Part shown: positions 24,901 through 35,050 of the stretch, one piece after another
How the letters are laid out: every line of letters begins with the position of its first letter
Position numbering within the stretch: position 1 is the stretch's first letter
Source: Paratinospora sagittata
Lineage: Eukaryota; Streptophyta; Magnoliopsida; Ranunculales; Menispermaceae
Direction: 5' to 3'
Length of the DNA stretch: 64,000 nt
Assembly (NCBI GenBank): GCA_035771175.1
Contig: CM069593.1
Location: 21,379,956-21,443,955, forward strand
Position numbers and translations under genes: made by a program
Notes under the pieces: generated by a model
What the model was told of the DNA's origin: nothing
The model's database searches: none
The model's input: only the letters and a program-made list of their open reading frames with translations

Positions 24901-27900
24901 AAAGATAACTTGATTTTGTTATAATGTAGATTTACAAGCTTAATGAAAAATGCACCAGAGGTACGAGAAGATCCTATTGATTCCAAACATTCATACTTTA
25001 CCCCAGATCAAACCTATGTTACCCGAACCCTTTACTTTATCTCGACGTACCCATGTTCGACACTTCATGGGTATGGGATATGTGTCCGACACTTTAGATT
25101 TTAAAATATTACTATATAGACTCTCCAATGGAAAGAAGAGAAAGCATGAAAGAAGATAATGACTAATAGGTGAAATTCACTTAAGAGGAAGCACAAAAAG
25201 GACAATAAATGAGTGAAAAGAAGGAAAAAAGGAAAAAAAAAACATATAATATAGTCGAGTCCTTGTATCCCAAAATTGGAAAAGGAATGAGTCGGACCTC
25301 TAGATATGTACCCATATCCGATACCCAACCCGAGACCAGGTAACGTAGGATCAAACCACCCTACACCATACAACAAGTTAACCTAAGAACTACCGACTCG
25401 ATATAAACAATTAGACCAGCTTAATGACCAATCCGACAAAGATGGACCCTTGGCTAAGGCAGCAGCATATACCCAAGAACTAGCTACAAACTTAATTGCA
25501 TCCCACAGTTGACCAATTTCCTTAGCACCATTACTGAAGATCCTATTGTTCCTTTCAATCCAAATATGATAACCAATAATCAAACTATTTACTTTAACAA
25601 TTGTGCACAAGATGATTAAAAGGTGAATGCCAGGGGTAGCTTGCCTTTGGTCCAAGGTCATGGGTTGGTGAACCCAGTGGCACAGTGCACCTAAGTTGTA
25701 TGCTTAGGGTGCGTCTTGAAAACCATGGGTGAGAGCTTAGTCCCTTATACTCTTGAATCCTTTTGTGTTAGGTTTGTATAGGTCACATTTGGGATTTATT
25801 TTTTCAATTTCCAATAGAAAGTGAATACCATTGAACTTCAGAACACAGACAGATGCTAAAGGATAGAATGAGTTGGTCTATAAGGGAAGCAAAGGAAAAT
25901 TTCCTAACAATTAGTTACTGAGGAAATGCATTATAAAACAACAAAACAAACTAAAATCAGTCTTTGCGAACTTTGTGATGTCTAAAAAAACTGTATGAAA
26001 CTGGTTGCCCACAATGGACTGGAATTTTTACAAGCTCTCAATACCACTTTTCCCTTGTTTATGCTCTGTTGAGTGCCCCTCCTTACCCTAAAATGCTTAC
26101 CACTCCACCCTAAGCAGGAGTGTTGAGGATAAAGATGGTCTCACGCATATCAAGAGACTAGTTGGGTGCTTCAAGGGGCCCAGTTACCATTGAATAAAAA
26201 ATGCATACCACTCTTAGTCTTGGGGTATTTTGGGTATCTGTAAAGGGCGTACTCAGTGCATAAGGCTCCCACTGTTGCAGTGCTTGATGAAGGGACGAAG
26301 TATGCAGCCTTACCTCCATACTAGAAAGGTTGTTTCCGAATTCAAATCCTTGATTTTTAGGTCACAATGGATTTAAAGCCCCAAAGTAATGGACTAATGA
26401 TCGAATAATGGCATAGATATCTAGAAAGTATAATAACCTTAAAATTTTTATTCTAAGAAATCGATAAGGTATTCTACCAGTCTACCATATAAAAGGAATT
26501 GAAGGTAGCTGATGTGTTTTTAATCCCTTCTAGTTTGCTATAATCTTGTATCTTTGCTTTTGGTGATCTTCACAATTTTTTTTGTGTGAATATAATTTTT
26601 CTTGCAGTAGAGAACTCGCTAAGATGGATAATATTGGTAGAAAAGCCTGATAATAACCAGAAATGGATGGTCACTCTCGTTACATTTCCTTCTCTCTTCT
26701 AGCAAATACTGACTGAATCTAAATCCCCTTGCTTTCTTTGAAAACCATGGACTTAAGGAAGTTCAGGTCTTCTCAATAACAACCTCATTCAATTTTTTCT
26801 TCCCCATCTCTCAGACATTTATAATTTGTGTTTTTCAAAGGTACTAGTAAATGTAAAGAAAGCTAATTACAGAATCCACTGTCATATGAGGCCTTGGAGC
26901 TTAACCAAGGATTTGGGCACACTAATGAAAAAGCAATAATGAACTTGAAAGCACTGGCAGTTCTTGTAGAAAATGGGACAATGGATAAACAATAGATCAA
27001 CTACTTCCAAATTAGATCTGCATTATCAGAAACTCGGTCTCTGGAGCTTCTTAGTTAGGATCCTACATGACTTGATACACCACATAAAGAAAGCTGTCCT
27101 TAAGGGAGTGCAAGATCACTGAATGATGTTAATCAGATTTGCCTATACAGAAGAGACAATGGGAAGAGTAGACAATTTGCAGTACAATGATGCAATTAAG
27201 GACTAATCTTTATTTTTCAATCACCTAGATATGTCTATGCTGTGGCAGTTAGGGAGGTTAGATCAATTGAGCATACCCAGTTATAAGCCAGGAATTTTAG
27301 GTACCACTAATTAATGTTCCTGGCATCTCAAGTACTAGGATATGTTTCTGCTTTTTCCATTGCTGGAAATGTTGAATACAAGTACAACTGGGAAGAGGTG
27401 AGCCAACAGTCTATTAGTCACCTAAGGATGCAACTTGAATCTAATTTCAGATACCTAGCTAATCAATTATCGAGTTCCCTCTCTAAACTTTGTCAACCAT
27501 TACCACCATCGTGATCATTAGAAAAATTGATGACGGGGGTGTAAACTTTGAACTTCTGAATATGTTGCTCATTTTGATATTGCACTCAACATTTTATGCT
27601 TTTATATGGTTTAACAGTGTATGTTGATTTGTCTTACTTTGCTGAAGTATGCAATCAAAAACCCCTTTGAGATATTAGTAGGGCAGGTTATTATTATGGA
27701 ATTCTTGCAGGGATTTTTATTTTTAATTTTCTTTCGTTCAAAAATTATGATAATTAGCTTATTCTTCTTTTAGCTTTAACTATGATAGATTACAACAGGA
27801 TGCAGTAAATGAAAACTTTGAACTCTGTTTTCATAATTCATAACAACTACATTCAAATTTTACTTTAATGTAATCAGGTTCGAGTTTCTGGCTGTGGTGG

Positions 27901-28149
27901 GTGGTTCCTTCTAAGATTATCCCTCCACGATCCTGTTCTACCACTCAACATCGAGGTAGCCAAGACCTTCAAATTTTTCTCAATCTGAAAGCTATTATTT
28001 TGTATTCCTCCCTTGATTGGTGACAACAAATATTACAGGCACCTAGCACTGAGGATGCGGTGAAGCTTGGGCTCTCTGTGCTTGCTGCTGCAAAAGAATT
28101 CTCCGCTTTGGACACGTCGGCACTGGACAAGTTTGTTCAAAGATCATAA
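12925..28149 (+). CDS. Plastid-type phosphoglucomutase/phosphomannomutase-like protein (like Arabidopsis At1g70820)
   Basis: Eighteen exons join in phase into 618 aa: 12925-12931, 13927-14151, 14409-14475, 15755-15938, 16809-16861, 17035-17123, 17404-17637, 17822-17886, 19107-19167, 19242-19359, 19434-19515, 19618-19690, 19762-19823, 21494-21589, 21777-21931, 22019-22115, 27878-27955, 28039-28149. All introns are GT-AG. The ATG lies in a 7-base first coding exon (ATGTCAG); the first ~90 residues look like a transit peptide. Domain marks of the alpha-D-phosphohexomutase family: catalytic Ser210 in TASHLPYNRNG, metal loop DTDVDR (363-368), sugar-binding ETSGH (452-456). The C-terminal phosphate loop is unusual: RVSGCGGWFLLR (558 on), not the common RxSGTE. 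The family interconverts hexose-1- and -6-phosphates; the substrate of this branch is not established. Intron 16 is 5.8 kb and filled with repeats. AATAAA at 28365 may serve polyadenylation. Confidence 0.93.
15148..15510. repeat. Imperfect direct duplication, period 187 bp, in PGM-like intron 3
   Basis: A segment starting aagcatgcttgctaaat at 15148 recurs at 15335, followed in both copies by diverged but collinear text (gttaggagttta/attaaaagttta, then gagttgg.atggaca, then ctttttgac, then atcaacac, then aatc.atgaatttta). Just downstream, 15600-15715, is a MITE-arm-like gaggctta/gcctcac fragment. Confidence 0.6.
22333..22626 (-). mobile_element. Complete TRIM/SMART-like retroelement, 294 bp, in PGM-like intron 16
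   Basis: On the minus strand it runs: terminal repeat (tgttaatgatagcttgatat ... ggtaaca), primer-binding-like tggtataagagg, a ~145-bp non-coding interior, purine tract gtgagagagag, and second terminal repeat (tgttcacggtcgcttgctat ... ctaaca). The repeats are about 72-77 bp with TG...CA ends. Flanks ataca (22328-22332) and atact (22627-22631) match at 4 of 5 positions. It is the same family as 8287-8574. Confidence 0.82.
22627..23110. repeat. Tandem pair of RTE-tail-like segments
   Basis: Two ~240-bp segments follow each other (about 22634-22862 and 22868-23100). Each opens with agctttttcccaa...caactac, then gtggttgg/gtagttgg, then atgaat and a long shared T-rich text ending ccttatggtttttatc.catgtatctaaa. 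The opening resembles the reverse complement of the tail of plant RTE-type LINEs. Assigned by pattern only. Confidence 0.45.
25014..25348. mobile_element. hAT-like MITE, copy 1, 335 bp, in PGM-like intron 16
   Basis: The ends are inverted (ctatgttacc on the left; the right end reads ctacgttacc on the minus strand). Identical 8-bp flanks gatcaaac lie at 25006-25013 and 25349-25356. The interior is almost the same as that of 38642-38984, including a shared block from tgtccgacactttagatttt through agataatgactaataggtg. It codes for no protein. Confidence 0.82.
25383..25661 (-). mobile_element. LINE ORF2 3' fragment (A)
   Basis: The minus-strand translation has the C-terminal block seen in many plant L1-type ORF2 proteins: IERNNRIFSNGAKE, then LWDAIKFVASSWVYAAAL, then LSDWSLSWSNCLYRV. 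It lacks the reverse transcriptase. It abuts the MITE at 25014-25348. No poly(A) or target duplication was identified, so the ends are approximate. Confidence 0.75.
26243..26395 (+). mobile_element. Au-type SINE in PGM-like intron 16
   Basis: It begins aagggcgtactcagtgcata, continues aggctcccactgttgcag, then gtatgcagccttacctcc, ggttgtttccgaattcaaat, and ttaggtcacaatgga. The block order matches the Au SINE family. It is a diverged copy with indistinct 3' end and no confirmed target duplication. Confidence 0.7.
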
Positions 28150-29053
28150 AGCTGGAAGTTCTATTAGCAGCTATTTTGTCAGAAATCAGTGTTTCTATGC
28201 CTCTGGTCATAGCTTCTTTTGGTTTACTTTGGACTTTTGAAGGCGTTTAATTGCCAAATCAGTTGTTGATTGTTGCAGGCGATGCAAAGATGAGACTATG
28301 AAATCCTGTTTTGTTAGTGTTTTACAAAAGGCGTCTGCCTAAATCCAAAGCTGATGAGTTTCTCAATAAATTTGTTGTAAACTCATATGTTACAATAAAT
28401 TATATATAAAGAAAAAAAATTCTAAAAAAATATTAGTATCTCAGTTTCAGTTTCTGTTGTGCTGCTACGCAAGCCTGCTAAAACAATGGATAATTGCAGT
28501 TACTTTTGAACGAAAAGACTAATAACCATGCACTTAGTGAGTGGCGTATTGGCTATGGAAAATATTGTAGATGAACAAGTTATGTCCGATAACCAAGCTA
28601 AACTGTTGTTTGAAGTTAGTCGTGAGAAGGGAATCGAATCATAAACAAGCATAAGAGCCTATTTTCTCTACACTTGCAGAGGTAATTAGAAATTAGAAAT
28701 ATTGTATTGTTGTGCTTGTTTATGTTGTAACTTTTGGACAACTATGCGTTTGATAGATTAAATTCATATTTTTTCTATTTTTGAATTATATTCTAATTTT
28801 TGAATTAAATGCAACCTTTTTCTTTTGAGTAAAACTCTGGACGCTCTTGAATGCAAATACTGTACTAAGGCAAACTTCCTCAGCAGTAAACAGACTCATC
28901 ATAGAAAACACGAGTCTTCCATGATTGGTATTAATAACAGCACATGCCCATATGTAGGCTTTGACTATTTCCTAGAGTACTGTTACATATATACACAAGC
29001 CAATCCAGATGCTCATTAGGTATTAAATTAGCCCAACCTAAGAACAAGTAATA
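28150..29053. other. Convergent intergenic stretch between the PGM-like and GNAT genes
   Basis: The first ~230 bases are the probable 3' UTR of the PGM-like gene, with AATAAA at 28365-28370. The remainder to 29053 should include the 3' UTR of the minus-strand GNAT gene. No other gene is seen. Confidence 0.5.
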
Positions 29054-31541
29054 TTATCGAGGGGTTGGAGTGGTAAGAAGCTTCATCATGAAGTTGAATT
29101 GAGTATTGGGAGAGGACTTGGGTTGAGGCCATTTTGCTCTTTCTGGCACTTTGACACATTTGAAACCCTGGCCTTTGTACAATTGTGTGGCTGCAGGGTT
29201 GTTAAGGTCGCAGTGCAAAGCAATTGCGCGGCAACCCCAGCTCCTGGCTTCAGCTTCTGCCTTTGCAATCAGCTTTTTGGCTATTCCTTTGCGTCTGTTT
29301 CTTTCCCGGACTGCAACGTTTGATATGTAAGCAATTCCTGTCCTGAAATGATTCCATTCATGCTTCATTTCTGAGAAAGGTGATTCATAGAAAGGAAACA
29401 GGCTAATATTATTAACCCTCATGATAATGTAGAATTTAAGCAGAACTACAATTCTGAGTAATATGCAGACACTAACCAGTGAATGAAGTCATCAATTCCA
29501 AAAGCATAATAATGATAAGTTAAAGAAATGGAACACACTGATAGGGTGGTGCACTGAGGTAGGCTAACAAATCTTATGGCAGTACTCATAACCATGTTCT
29601 GTAAAATGAATTGCACCAACTGTGATCACAAACAAACAAAAAATTTAACTAAAGAAAATGACTTTGAAAAATGAAAGGAGCATCCCATTTAACCATGCAA
29701 CAAAAATGTAAACAAAGGTTCTTGATTAGCGATGGACACAGTAGTAAAAAAAATTTCTATCAGTTGAAAAGTCAGGAATTACATATTACTTTTGTATGAT
29801 TCTTTTTATGAGCAAAATAATTAATATTTTTATTTTTTAGATGATTTAATGTTGGAAGTTGATTGACCCAAAAGGTATAGCTATTAGGTAAAGGTCCAAT
29901 TATGTATATCAATTGAACCAATTCTGTATATCAATTGAACATTGATATGTACACTTATTCTTGGAACTTAAGACCTCCAGGACTGGAGCTCCGACACCAT
30001 GTTATAGACCGCTTGACCTAAATGCAATAACTACATGTCAAGTAGAGGCCCATTTATGCATATCAAGCAAACATAGATATGAACATTTAACCTTGGAACT
30101 TTTTTTTTTTTTTTTTCAATTCTGTTTCTAGCGTAGCCAACTCTTACACAATTTCTCAAATCCTCCTACATTGGATTACTCTTGAACTAGAACTTTGTAA
30201 AAACATCCTTCCAAAAAGAAGTCATATCTACCCTATGATTATATCCAGCGAAAGATTTCACGTCCATCAGATCCATATTGCTACTGGATCCAATGCCAAC
30301 ATTTCATCTAAAGTTGCCCAATGCTTTCAGGCTACACAAAATCTATGCTATTAGTTTGTTCAAAAGTTAATAGAAATACCTTCTCTGCAGGAGCGGTCCT
30401 CTCCTGGGAAGAAAATCTGCCACGGTGTCCACCGTCAATATCCCAGCGATGCATCCCCTAGTGAAGCTAAATTTTCCTTCAAACTCTCCAATTTTGAAAT
30501 CTTCATTTCCAAGGAAATACTTGTCACCGAGTGACCCGCCAACGGAAGCAACCAAGCACGTCCTTCTACAACCTTTGGGCACAGAGAATCCGGAGAGCAT
30601 TGACACCAATCTATCAATCCTGAGCACTAAATCTAAAGGAAAGGAATAATCAGGGAAGAAGGAGCTACAATGAGTCTCAGCAACTTCCCAAAAGTCCTCT
30701 AATCTTGCCTCCCTGACAACAATTTCAGGGAAGGCAGATGGAAATAATTCTACCACTTGACTGGCTCTGCAGACTCCTACACCAGAAAGGGGCAAACCTG
30801 TTTAGTATAATTCAACAAATCAAACATCACTAACAGATGATAACAAGCCCAAGAGACTAAAGGAGGAAAAAATCAATGCAACAATTCACATAAAAAGAGG
30901 AGTTTGAAAAATCTATAAGCATAATTCAACATAGAGCCTGATTAACTAGTAAAATTCAGCTTGACCCAGTTCAGTAATGATGAATTTCAAGATTTTCCAT
31001 GAGAACTTATTTAAGTGACGATGTTTCAGTGAAAGATAAGGAAGGAAACCCTGAACATAGACTCATAAAATCCAAAATTTTCTACCTCATAACAGCAAGC
31101 AATAACCTGTATTAATCATGTGCCCCCAGAAAAAAAAAAAAAAAAATCCTGGGTCTCCGAAAAGAACAATCTTTAAGAGAAATTATGACTCTAGCGTGAG
31201 GAAGATGATAGATTCATGAAAAGATCAGAAACTAACAGAACCATAAAATCTTTTTAAGCAGCAAGCATTAAACCAAAAAGACACAAATTTGAAGCCGAAA
31301 CTGAAACAACGATGGCAAGGGACGATGAATTGGAATGAAAATTCAAACTTTTTTTTTTAATACCTGATGAACGAGAGGAGTCTCTGAAAGAAGAAGATCT
31401 ACAAGGGTCATCAGCGGTAGTGCGAGAAGAAAAAGAAAACTTCTTGAAAGGGAGAGAAAAGGGTTTAGAGAGGGTGGTGTTAGAGTTGAATAGAGTAGAA
31501 GAAGGAGAGGCTGAGAGACCCAACGACGGAACACTCGGCAT
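29054..31541 (-). CDS. GNAT-family N-acetyltransferase, probably plastid-targeted
   Basis: Three exons join in phase on the minus strand: 31364-31541, 30380-30797 and 29054-29342, giving 294 aa. The first ~60 residues are Ser/Thr/Leu-rich with few acidic residues, as in a chloroplast transit peptide (MPSVPSLGLSASPSSTLF...). The central part (IVVREARLEDFWEVAETH) is the start of the GNAT fold. The acetyl-CoA-binding strand and loop are in exon 3: AYISNVAVRERNRRKGIAKKL, with the R-R-x-G-x-A signature at about 215-220, followed by ALHCDLNNPAATQLYKGQGF. Family knowledge: plant plastid GNATs acetylate protein N-termini and lysines; which member this corresponds to is not certain (it resembles At4g28030/At2g39000-type proteins). 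It is convergent with the PGM-like gene. Intron 2 holds a rearranged TRIM-like element. Confidence 0.93.
29850..30087 (-). mobile_element. Rearranged TRIM/SMART-like copy in GNAT intron 2
   Basis: On the minus strand, repeat-like units rc(30002-30087) and rc(29850-29953) flank a 48-bp piece that opens with tggtgtcggagc, a primer-binding-site-like word. The first unit is preceded by gttccaaggttaa and the second by gttccaagaataa, so the unit looks tandemly repeated. The second unit contains a small internal duplication (tatatcaattgaac twice). Related to, but more diverged than, 8287-8574. Confidence 0.45.
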
Positions 31542-31810
31542 TATTTCTTCTCCTCTTCAGATACCAAAGGAGAGTGCGAAGATGAAGAAACCACTCCACA
31601 CCCTCCGCCTTCACCTCCACCCCAAATATCAGATTTTCTATTTATACGACAGCACCACAGCTCAACAGTTCTATCAATTTGCTCTCTTTTTTGTTTTTAG
31701 ACATTTTAATTTCACCTCGAAAAATTTAACCAACTTAACTTCTTTTTTTCTTTTCCGGTTTTTTTTTTTTTTGTCAAAGATAATTAAATATCAATCTCTG
31801 AGATCCAGCG

Positions 31811-32476
31811 GTGTTCATCAACCCGACCCGACAAACTAAACCTTTAGAAGTGATTTGAATTGGGTTAAATAGGTTATTTGAGTTAGGTTAGGTTCTAAAA
31901 TACTCAACTCAATCAGTTTGAGTTAGGTCACATATTCAACCCTTAAAAACCCAATTAAATCGACCCGAATCAAGATAATTGTTAAAACTCTAAAATATCC
32001 CTCTAGGCGTTATTTTTTTAAGATTTATATGTATTTTATGGTTTTTATCTAATACTATCTAATTTAGTTTATATCATAATATATATATTTATATACATAT
32101 CATATGGTTACTGTACTATTAATATATACAATCTCAATTAATGCATTGCAATTTTACAAATTATTATTACTATCTACTAATATGTAATATTAACAGACTA
32201 TTCATTGTAAAATAATAGTAAAAAAAAATTACTAGTAAATCTAAACGATAAATGAATAATTAAAATTTTTATATCAATAGATTCTATGTCAAATAAAAGG
32301 CTTAAGTTCAACCCGATCAAACCGACCCAACCTAAACATAACTTTAACTGTTTGGATTGGGTTGGGTTGAAAGATAAATTGGGTTGGGTTGAGTTTTAAA
32401 TTTACCAACCCGAACTATTTGAATTAGATTAAATTTTTGCCCTAACCCGACCTAACCCAACCCATGAACACCCTTA
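31811..32476. mobile_element. MITE-like element rich in aacccga/gggttgg words
   Basis: The left end reads gtgttcatcaacccgacccg and the right end reads gtgttcatgggttgggttag on the minus strand, so gtgttcat is an inverted terminal word. The interior is AT-rich and non-coding with repeated gggttgggtt and aacccaacc words. The target duplication is unclear (gatc occurs near both ends). The element lies just upstream of the GNAT gene and may reach its promoter. Confidence 0.4.
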
Positions 32477-32563
32477 GATCGAAGTACAACCTATCAATAT
32501 ATACAAACACAAATTCAAGAACAATACAGACACATAAAGCTTGATCACATAGAACAATACTAA

Positions 32564-32895
32564 GGGTGTGTTTGATAGCCGAGAAAATAAAAATTTTCTA
32601 GTGTTTGGTTGACAAAAGAGGTGAGAAAAAAATTTTAAAATTTTTTTCGGGCCCACCATTTTCTCACCTAAGGAGGTGAGAAAATAAAATTTGCTCATGA
32701 AAAAATTTTATACACTAATTTGAAGAAGTTACAATCATATAACTGAATAACTAATTAATAACCAACTATAATAAAAAAATCATATGTCCAATCAAATAAC
32801 CATGAGAAATTTTTCTCAAGTATATTTTCTCAAAAAAAAATTTCGAGAAAATACTATTTTCTTAAACAAAAATTTCTTAGCTATCAAATACATTC
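32564..32895. mobile_element. Harbinger/Tourist-like MITE, 332 bp
   Basis: Inverted ends gggtgtgtttgatagc (left) and, on the minus strand, gaatgtatttgatagc (right) are flanked by taa at 32561-32563 and 32896-32898. A 3-bp TWA-type target duplication with GG..GTGTTTG ends is the pattern of PIF/Harbinger MITEs. The interior has internally repeated aaaattttc/gaaaattt and no coding capacity. Confidence 0.65.
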
Positions 32896-32899
32896 TAAG

Positions 32900-34560
32900 C
32901 TTTAAGGGTTCGATAACAACAAACAACTTCACTCAACTAAGTTTTTCTCTATTCTCTATATGTATAGGCAGGCTATTAGAGTCACATATATTGGATGGCT
33001 ATTAGAGGATTTCTGTAACAGTTTACTAGTTGAGATCTAGCTTTAGTCCTCAAATGACGTACATTAATATATATATATATATATATATATGCATCTTGGT
33101 GAGGTGATTTAGAGAGAGCCGGACGCAATAGAAACACATGCTCCTTGCCATTTGATTAGAGGGATATATACACAAATGTCACTTATTGAATGATGAGAGA
33201 AACTCTGATTTCTGTTGCATTTGGCTCCCCGAGTCCGCATAACATTGTTGCTAACTTTTTTGCTATTTCACGATTATATTGATTATATCATGGTTGATTG
33301 GCAAAGTTTGTTGTTAATTGTAAACTGTTTATATAATCAAAATCAAAACATTATAATCTTTCGCAAAAGAAATCAAAACATCACAAATAATAATAAGAAG
33401 ATGAAAAAGAATTGTCTTTTGTTGTTGTTATTGTTGATTTTGATTTGCTTGAAAAGCATTTGTAACTAGTGAACCCAAACTCATCTTCTCAAATCATCTT
33501 TATCTTTTGATTCTTGAAGTCAACATCCTTCCAAAACTCTCCCGTCTCCATCCTTAAACAAAGATTCCTTTTAGCTAACAAGACATTAGTTCAGAGATTT
33601 AAGTGGTTGGTCTATTACATGATGTCAGAAGTTTGAGACGGACATTAAATTTTTTTGAATTTTCTTATTAAGACAGAGTGGCTGCGTGAATTGGTTGTGG
33701 GTCAGTTTTGAGAGGTCGTCGGGTTAAATTTTGTTAGTGTTAGTATTAATTAAGTCCTGCGTGACTTCTTCTTAAAAAAAAAAAAAAAAAAAAGTTTGCT
33801 CAGTACTTAAGGGGAGATAGAGATCAGATTATTTAATCCCAAGCTAGCACTTTGTTCAAACAAAAATCACCCCCTCCTTGACGTACTCGCTGCTTTTTGA
33901 TAGTATGGTCAGGCATCAACATCAAATAATAATTATTCAAATATGTATACTTTAATATCAAGAAAAATTAAAATATTCTAGAACAAAAGAGCAAGATTCA
34001 TTTTTTTGTTTTTTGTTTTAAAGGAAAAAAATAGCAAGATTCAATAATTATAGGGAGAAGAAATTATTAGTTGTTTGTATCTTGATTAATTATCTATGTA
34101 TGTATTGTTTTAAGTCTTGCTAGATGTCTATCTTTACCTTGAGTTGCTATAAAAAAATAAAGTAAATATACAATACATATGCCCAACAAAATGCCCTTAA
34201 AAAATAGCTTCTAGAAAGAAACATTCCATTCTGCTTTACCCTGCCTATTGGACGTCAATCAAAGATTTAACAATTCATCTTGGCACGCATAATTTTTATA
34301 GCTCCAGTTTATTCAATTATGCACACGTTATTTAAATACATACAATTTTTTCATAAAATTATTTCAAAAACCTTTTCCAGTCATCCGAACTCACTGCCCA
34401 GGATTTAATCACAGAACCGGGGGGATCGAACCGGTTGGGGCGGACCGGATAGTCCGGTCTGAGCAGCCGGTTTTTTTAAACGCTGCCGAAACGACTGCTT
34501 CGTCCACGCTAGTGCGGCTGTGGAGGTAACTCGTAAAACGACTTCGCTCGTTTGTTCTGT
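32900..34560. other. Intergenic stretch between GNAT and CASP-like genes
   Basis: AT-rich. A (TA)n run lies at about 33067-33092. A poly(A) run at 33774-33793, preceded by a phrase ending acatgatgtcagaag (33620-33635), hints at a retroposon without clear borders. The right end, about 34380 on, becomes GC-richer (cggttggggcggaccgg) and is probably the promoter of the CASP-like gene. Confidence 0.4.
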
Positions 34561-34587
34561 GACTCTCTCTCTACTTCGATCTTGTTA

Positions 34588-34590
<3 letters not shown>

Positions 34591-34620
<30 letters not shown>
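34591..34620 (+). repeat. (GA)15 microsatellite in the CASP-like gene leader or promoter
   Basis: Thirty bases of uninterrupted GA lie about 430 bases before the start codon. GA/CT runs in plant leaders can bind BBR/BPC factors, which is general knowledge rather than evidence for this gene. Whether it is transcribed is unknown. Confidence 0.7.
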
Positions 34621-34625
<5 letters not shown>

Positions 34626-35050
34626 GTTGGAGAAGTATTGTTAATATATTGGTTTTGACATTTATCTGTAAATTGTTGAAATGGTAGTTTGAAGTGAGAG
34701 ATTCTTGGCTTCTCGCTCTCTGTTTTTAATTGGGGTTTTTGGTGTGGAATTTTATCACTGATCGACTCGATTAGGGTTTCTGTTGGTTGTATTTCTTGGG
34801 GTTAGGTCATGAATCGGCCGTTTTGGCTGAAAATTGGTAGGGTTTTCCGTGCCTCTTGGTGAGAGGCGACGATTGTTTTCATTTGGTTAAGATTTAGGGT
34901 TTGATCGACGGGATTGTTGGTGTGCTGAGTTACAAAGTGATTGATTTCGTTTGTGATAAGTTGAATTTTGGATTTGAGTTTCACACCTCTTTGGTATTGT
35001 TGTGGTTCGATTCAAATGATCGGCTTATGAATCTGAGTTTCGCCGAAGCA

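Noticed and set aside
33600..33800. Retroposon with poly(A) at 33774
   Set aside because: A primer-binding-like word and a poly(A) run are present, but no terminal repeats or target duplication were found.
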